From assembly GCF_041154505.1 (NCBI RefSeq), contig NZ_AP028672.1:2374001-2438000 (forward strand): a stretch of DNA of 64,000 nt, in the 5' to 3' direction. The DNA comes from Acidovorax sp. A79. GTDB taxonomy: Bacteria; Pseudomonadota; Gammaproteobacteria; Burkholderiales; Burkholderiaceae_C. Each line of letters starts with the position of its first letter. The first letter of the stretch is position 1. The notes under the pieces are model-generated. The model ran no database searches. It saw only the letters and a program-made list of their open reading frames with translations, and was not told the DNA's origin. A program made the position numbers and the translations under genes. Shown piece after piece: positions 60,970 to 64,000 of the stretch.

Positions 60970-62438
60970 TGGCAGCAACGCAAGCAACCCTGCTGAAGAA
61001 CGGAACCATCATCGACGGCACCGACCGCCCCGGATGGGTGGGCGACCTGCTGCTGGCAGGCGAGCGCATCGTGGCGCTGGCCGCGCCCAGCGCCATCGAC
61101 CCGGCCTTGTTCGCCGGCATGGAGGTACAGACCATCGACTGCACGGACCGCGTGATCGCACCCGGCTTCATCGATGTGCACACGCACGACGATGCGGCCG
61201 CCATCGACGCGCCCGACATGCTGCCCAAGCTGTCGCAGGGCGTGACCACGGTGATCGTGGGCAACTGCGGCATCTCGCTGGCCCCCATGGTGACGGATGC
61301 ACCGGCGGCGCCGCTGTCGTTGCTGGGCCAGCGCCAGTTCCGCCACGCGCGCATGGCCGACTACGCACGCGCCGTGGATGCCGCGCGGCCCGGCGTGAAC
61401 GTGGCCGCGCTGCTGGGCCACACGGCCCTGCGCATGCGCCACCTGCCCGAGCTGGGCCGTGCGGCCACGGCCAGCGAGCGCGCCGCCATGGCGGTCGACA
61501 TGCAGGAGGCCATGGACGCGGGCGCGCTGGGCCTGTCATCGGGCGTGTTCTACAAGGAAGCCTACGCGGCCGACCTCACCGAGCTGATCGAACTGGCCAG
61601 CGTGGCTGCGCGCAATGGCGGCGTGTACGCCACCCACATCCGCGACGAACTCGCCGGCATCCTCCCGGCGCTGCAGGAGGCGGCGCTCACGGCGCGCCAT
61701 GCCGGGCTGCCGCTGGTGCTGTCGCACCACAAGTGCGCCGGCGCCTCGAACTGGGGCCGCACGCGCGAGACGCTGCCGCTGATCGAGTCCCTCGCAAAGG
61801 GCCAGCCCATCAGCCTGGACGTGTACCCCTACACCGCGGGTTCGACGGTGCTGCGCACCGACCTGGTAGACGGTGTGATCGACATCCTGATCACCGGCAG
61901 CCAGCCACACCCGGAAATGGTGGGCCGTTACCTCAAGGACATCGCGCGGGAATGGGACACGACCGAGCAGGCGGCCTGCGACCGGCTGCAGCCCGGCGGT
62001 GCCTGCTACTTCCAGATGCGCGAGGACGATGTAGAGCGCGTGATTGCCCACCCCTTGTCCATGATCGGCTCGGACGGCCTGCCCCATGACGAGCGGCCGC
62101 ATCCCCGCCTGTGGGGCGCCTTCCCGCGCGTGCTGGCCTGCTACTGGCGCGAGAAGGGCGTGCTGCGTCTGGAGGAAGCCATCCACAAGATGACCGGCCT
62201 GTCGGCCCAACGCTTTCGCATCGGCGAGCGCGGGCGGCTGGAAGCCGGCTGCATGGCCGATATCGTGGTGTTCGACCCGGCGCGCGTGCGCGATACCGCG
62301 AGCTACGAACAACCCGTGCAGTTCAGCGAGGGGATCGAACAGGTTTGGGTCAACGGCGTGCTGAGCTACACCGCGGCTGGTCGTGCCACGGGCGCGCGGG
62401 CCGGGCGGTTCATCCGGCGTCAGGCACTACCGGCCTGA
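60969..62438 (+). CDS. N-acyl-D-amino-acid deacylase (D-aminoacylase family)
   Basis: A 489-residue amidohydrolase-superfamily enzyme. Zinc ligands H71 and H73 (DVHTHDD), C100 (GNCGIS), H223 (THIRDE) and H253/H254 (SHHK) match the D-aminoacylase of Alcaligenes with a constant offset of about four residues; GSDGLPHD carries the catalytic Asp. It removes acyl groups from N-acyl-D-amino acids; in this operon N-acetyl-D-glucosaminate is a good candidate. Last gene of the operon. Confidence 0.9.
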   Translation: MAATQATLLKNGTIIDGTDRPGWVGDLLLAGERIVALAAPSAIDPALFAGMEVQTIDCTDRVIAPGFIDVHTHDDAAAIDAPDMLPKLSQGVTTVIVGNCGISLAPMVTDAPAAPLSLLGQRQFRHARMADYARAVDAARPGVNVAALLGHTALRMRHLPELGRAATASERAAMAVDMQEAMDAGALGLSSGVFYKEAYAADLTELIELASVAARNGGVYATHIRDELAGILPALQEAALTARHAGLPLVLSHHKCAGASNWGRTRETLPLIESLAKGQPISLDVYPYTAGSTVLRTDLVDGVIDILITGSQPHPEMVGRYLKDIAREWDTTEQAACDRLQPGGACYFQMREDDVERVIAHPLSMIGSDGLPHDERPHPRLWGAFPRVLACYWREKGVLRLEEAIHKMTGLSAQRFRIGERGRLEAGCMADIVVFDPARVRDTASYEQPVQFSEGIEQVWVNGVLSYTAAGRATGARAGRFIRRQALPA

Positions 62439-62592
62439 AGGGGCGATTTGCCTGCGGGGCCTGGATCATCATCCATGCCCCCAGGAATTCCATCTTCTCC
62501 TGCCGAGCCTGCCGTCAACCGCGTGCAGCTGTGGCACCAAGACCCAGGAGTTTCGCCGTCTGGGCGGACTTGCCTGCTGGCACAGTGATTCG

Positions 62593-63237
62593 TCAGCTCA
62601 CGGCTGAGCGGGTCAGCAGCAGCCGGATGCCTGCGTACACGAAGACTCCAGCCAGCAGCGCATTGAATGCGCGATGGATGCGGGCGTATGCCGCACGTGC
62701 CAACGGTGTCGAAAATGCCAGGGCATAGCCCATGAAGATACAAGCTCCGATGCCGGCGCAACACGCCACGACCGCCAGGGCATGGCTGCGTCCGGCGCCG
62801 GCGGGCACGCCGAGAGCGACGATGGAAAGCCACACAAAGACGGCCTTGGGGTTGGTCATGTGCATCGCCAGGCCGCGCCGAAAAGCCTGGCGGTGGTCGC
62901 CGCCCGTGGTGTCGGAGGCCTCGTGCAGGGCATTCGGCGTGAATGCGGCATGCGCCGCCTTCCAGGCCAGCCAGAGCATGTAGATGCCGCCCAGCACCTT
63001 CAGGACGAGCAAGGACCAGGAATAGCTGCGCATGAGTGCCGACATGCCCAGTGCAGCGGCCATACCCCAAAACACCGAGCCGAGGACCACCCCGGTAGCC
63101 AGGGCCATGGCACGCCTCCGTCCATGCGACATGGCGGCCGCCATGATCGCCAGATTGCTGGGGCCAGGGCTTGCAACACCAACTGTATAGGCCATGAGCG
63201 CCACCAGCAGGGCCGGGGACAGAAAACCTGCGTCCAT
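62593..63237 (-). CDS. LysE-family amino-acid exporter
   Basis: A 214-residue inner-membrane protein with six helices and the LysE/RhtB pattern PGPSNLAIMAAAMSHGRR near the start and MTNPKAVFVWLSI in the middle. Exports amino acids or homoserine-like compounds. ATG at 63237 with GAGGCC(T)CC-type Shine-Dalgarno AGGAGGCC nearby. The 154-bp gap before it (62439-62592) shows no feature. Confidence 0.85.
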   Translation of the reverse strand: MDAGFLSPALLVALMAYTVGVASPGPSNLAIMAAAMSHGRRRAMALATGVVLGSVFWGMAAALGMSALMRSYSWSLLVLKVLGGIYMLWLAWKAAHAAFTPNALHEASDTTGGDHRQAFRRGLAMHMTNPKAVFVWLSIVALGVPAGAGRSHALAVVACCAGIGACIFMGYALAFSTPLARAAYARIHRAFNALLAGVFVYAGIRLLLTRSAVS

Positions 63238-63299
63238 GGAAGAGGCCTCCTGGAATGCACACCCCACCAAAGAGGAAAGCCGCTCACTGCAATGGCAGG

Positions 63300-63334
63300 G
63301 CACAAACAAAAACGCCCACGGTAAAGTGGGCGTT
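63300..63334 (-). terminator. Rho-independent terminator of the rplQ-tRNA transcript
   Basis: AACGCCCAC-6 nt-GTGGGCGTT: perfect 9-bp stem (63311-63334) followed on the minus strand by TTTTTGTTTGTG. It lies just downstream of the tRNA and upstream of lysE. Confidence 0.85.
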
Positions 63335-63360
63335 TGCTGTGAGCGGAGACCGCTACATAT

Positions 63361-63437
<77 letters not shown>

Positions 63438-63459
63438 GTAAGAAATAAATTATACCCTA

Positions 63460-63852
63460 TTATTCAGCTGCTGCCGAATTATTTTCGGTTTCTGCAGCAC
63501 GATCCACCAATTCAACCAGGGCCATGGGTGCATTGTCGCCCACACGGAAACCCATCTTGAGGATGCGGGTGTAGCCACCAGGACGCACCTTGAAGCGGGG
63601 GCCCAGGTCGTTGAACAGCTTGGTCACGCTGTCACGGTCGCGCAGGCGGTTGAAGGCCAGGCGGCGGTTGGCAACGGAGTCTTCCTTGGCCAGGGTGATC
63701 ATGGGTTCAATCACGCGGCGCAGTTCCTTGGCCTTGGGAACGGTGGTCTTGATGACTTCGTGCTCGATGAGCGAGTTCATCATGTTCTGCAGCATCGCAA
63801 GGCGGTGCGAGCTGGTGCGGTTGAGTTTGCGGAGGCCGTGACCGTGACGCAT
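63460..63852 (-). CDS. rplQ: 50S ribosomal protein L17
   Basis: A 130-residue L17: [40 protein letters not shown] and [20 protein letters not shown] (read in parts) are family blocks. It follows rpoA as in the alpha operon of nearly all bacteria. Housekeeping translation gene. Confidence 0.98.
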   Translation of the reverse strand: MRHGHGLRKLNRTSSHRLAMLQNMMNSLIEHEVIKTTVPKAKELRRVIEPMITLAKEDSVANRRLAFNRLRDRDSVTKLFNDLGPRFKVRPGGYTRILKMGFRVGDNAPMALVELVDRAAETENNSAAAE

Positions 63853-63931
63853 GGTGCTTTTTCCTTATTTAAAATTAAATCAGGCAGCCGTGTAAGGTAC
63901 TGCCCGAGGCACTGTTCCCATCCAAGGGAAC

Positions 63932-63963
63932 CAAAAACCGGGTTCCCGCGATTCGGGGAACCC
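63932..63963 (-). terminator. Terminator-like hairpin between rpoA and rplQ
   Basis: Minus strand GGGTTCCC-8 nt-GGGAACCC, then GGTTTTTGG. A perfect 8-bp stem with a short T-run in the 122-bp rpoA-rplQ gap. Confidence 0.6.
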
Positions 63964-63974
63964 AGAATTATAAC

Positions 63975-64000
63975 TTAACGCTTGTCCAGACCGGCTGGTG
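63975..64000 (-). CDS. rpoA: RNA polymerase alpha subunit, last codons (partial)
   Basis: The final residues PAGLDKR and a TAA stop read on the minus strand match the C-terminus of Comamonadaceae RpoA. The rest lies beyond the window. Identification rests on these residues and on the neighbouring rplQ. Confidence 0.7.

Noticed and set aside
58702..62438. The operon as a plain D-serine or D-peptide utilisation system
   Set aside because: Not excluded, but it leaves the KDG-type kinase and the SIS-domain regulator unexplained, so it is ranked second.

Overview
The window is a contiguous, high-GC chromosomal segment of a betaproteobacterium of the order Burkholderiales, most likely the Comamonadaceae (an Acidovorax-like organism). 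The basis is codon use, the gene families (Bug/TctC binding protein, PhaM, acdS with an Lrp-type regulator, sorAB, a YcnI/PCuAC/DUF2946 copper group), the rpoA-rplQ end at the right border, and two families of short dispersed repeats of a kind I associate with this family. I see no phage, insertion sequence, CRISPR array or obvious pseudogene. Gene density is high and many neighbours overlap by 4 bp (ATGA).

Layout. 0.1-3.5 kb: two membrane GGDEF cyclases around a PAS-LuxR regulator. 3.5-10.5 kb: exported or membrane proteins, a saccharopine-dehydrogenase-like enzyme and a DMT exporter. 10.5-13.4 kb: divergent acdR/acdS (ACC deaminase) and a Bug-type binding protein. 13.5-23.7 kb: a long minus-strand catabolic operon (SDR, branched-chain-type ABC transporter, two more SDRs, a ketosteroid-dehydrogenase-like flavoprotein, GST), divergent from a GntR/FCD regulator with two matching operators. 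23.8-27.3 kb: a lipid-related operon with a fused lysophospholipid transporter-acyltransferase. 27.4-33.4 kb: XRE and TetR regulators, DUF2867, an ABC1 kinase, small membrane proteins and a duplicated pair of exported proteins. 33.5-36 kb: a hydratase and a tandem glycine riboswitch in front of dadA. 36-40.6 kb: sorAB sulfite dehydrogenase, a binding-protein/rhodanese fusion and a CorC/HlyC-type transporter. 40.6-43 kb: FIST protein and PhaM. 43-47 kb: a copper-handling group with a TonB receptor. 47-51.5 kb: GST, enoyl-CoA hydratase, VOC, MarC, an Rrf2 regulator and an NhaR-like LysR regulator.

The most interesting region is 51.7-62.4 kb. A KdgK-type kinase and RidA are transcribed divergently from a family-5 ABC transporter, a metal-dependent fold-type-III PLP dehydratase, an RpiR/SIS regulator and an N-acyl-D-amino-acid deacylase. 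Together these fit a route N-acetyl-D-glucosaminate -> D-glucosaminate -> 2-keto-3-deoxygluconate -> KDPG, the acid end-product of oxidative chitin cleavage. Two TGTAA...TTACA boxes lie exactly at the predicted start points of the two divergent promoters.

The right end carries lysE, a terminator, an initiator tRNA-fMet, rplQ and the last codons of rpoA.
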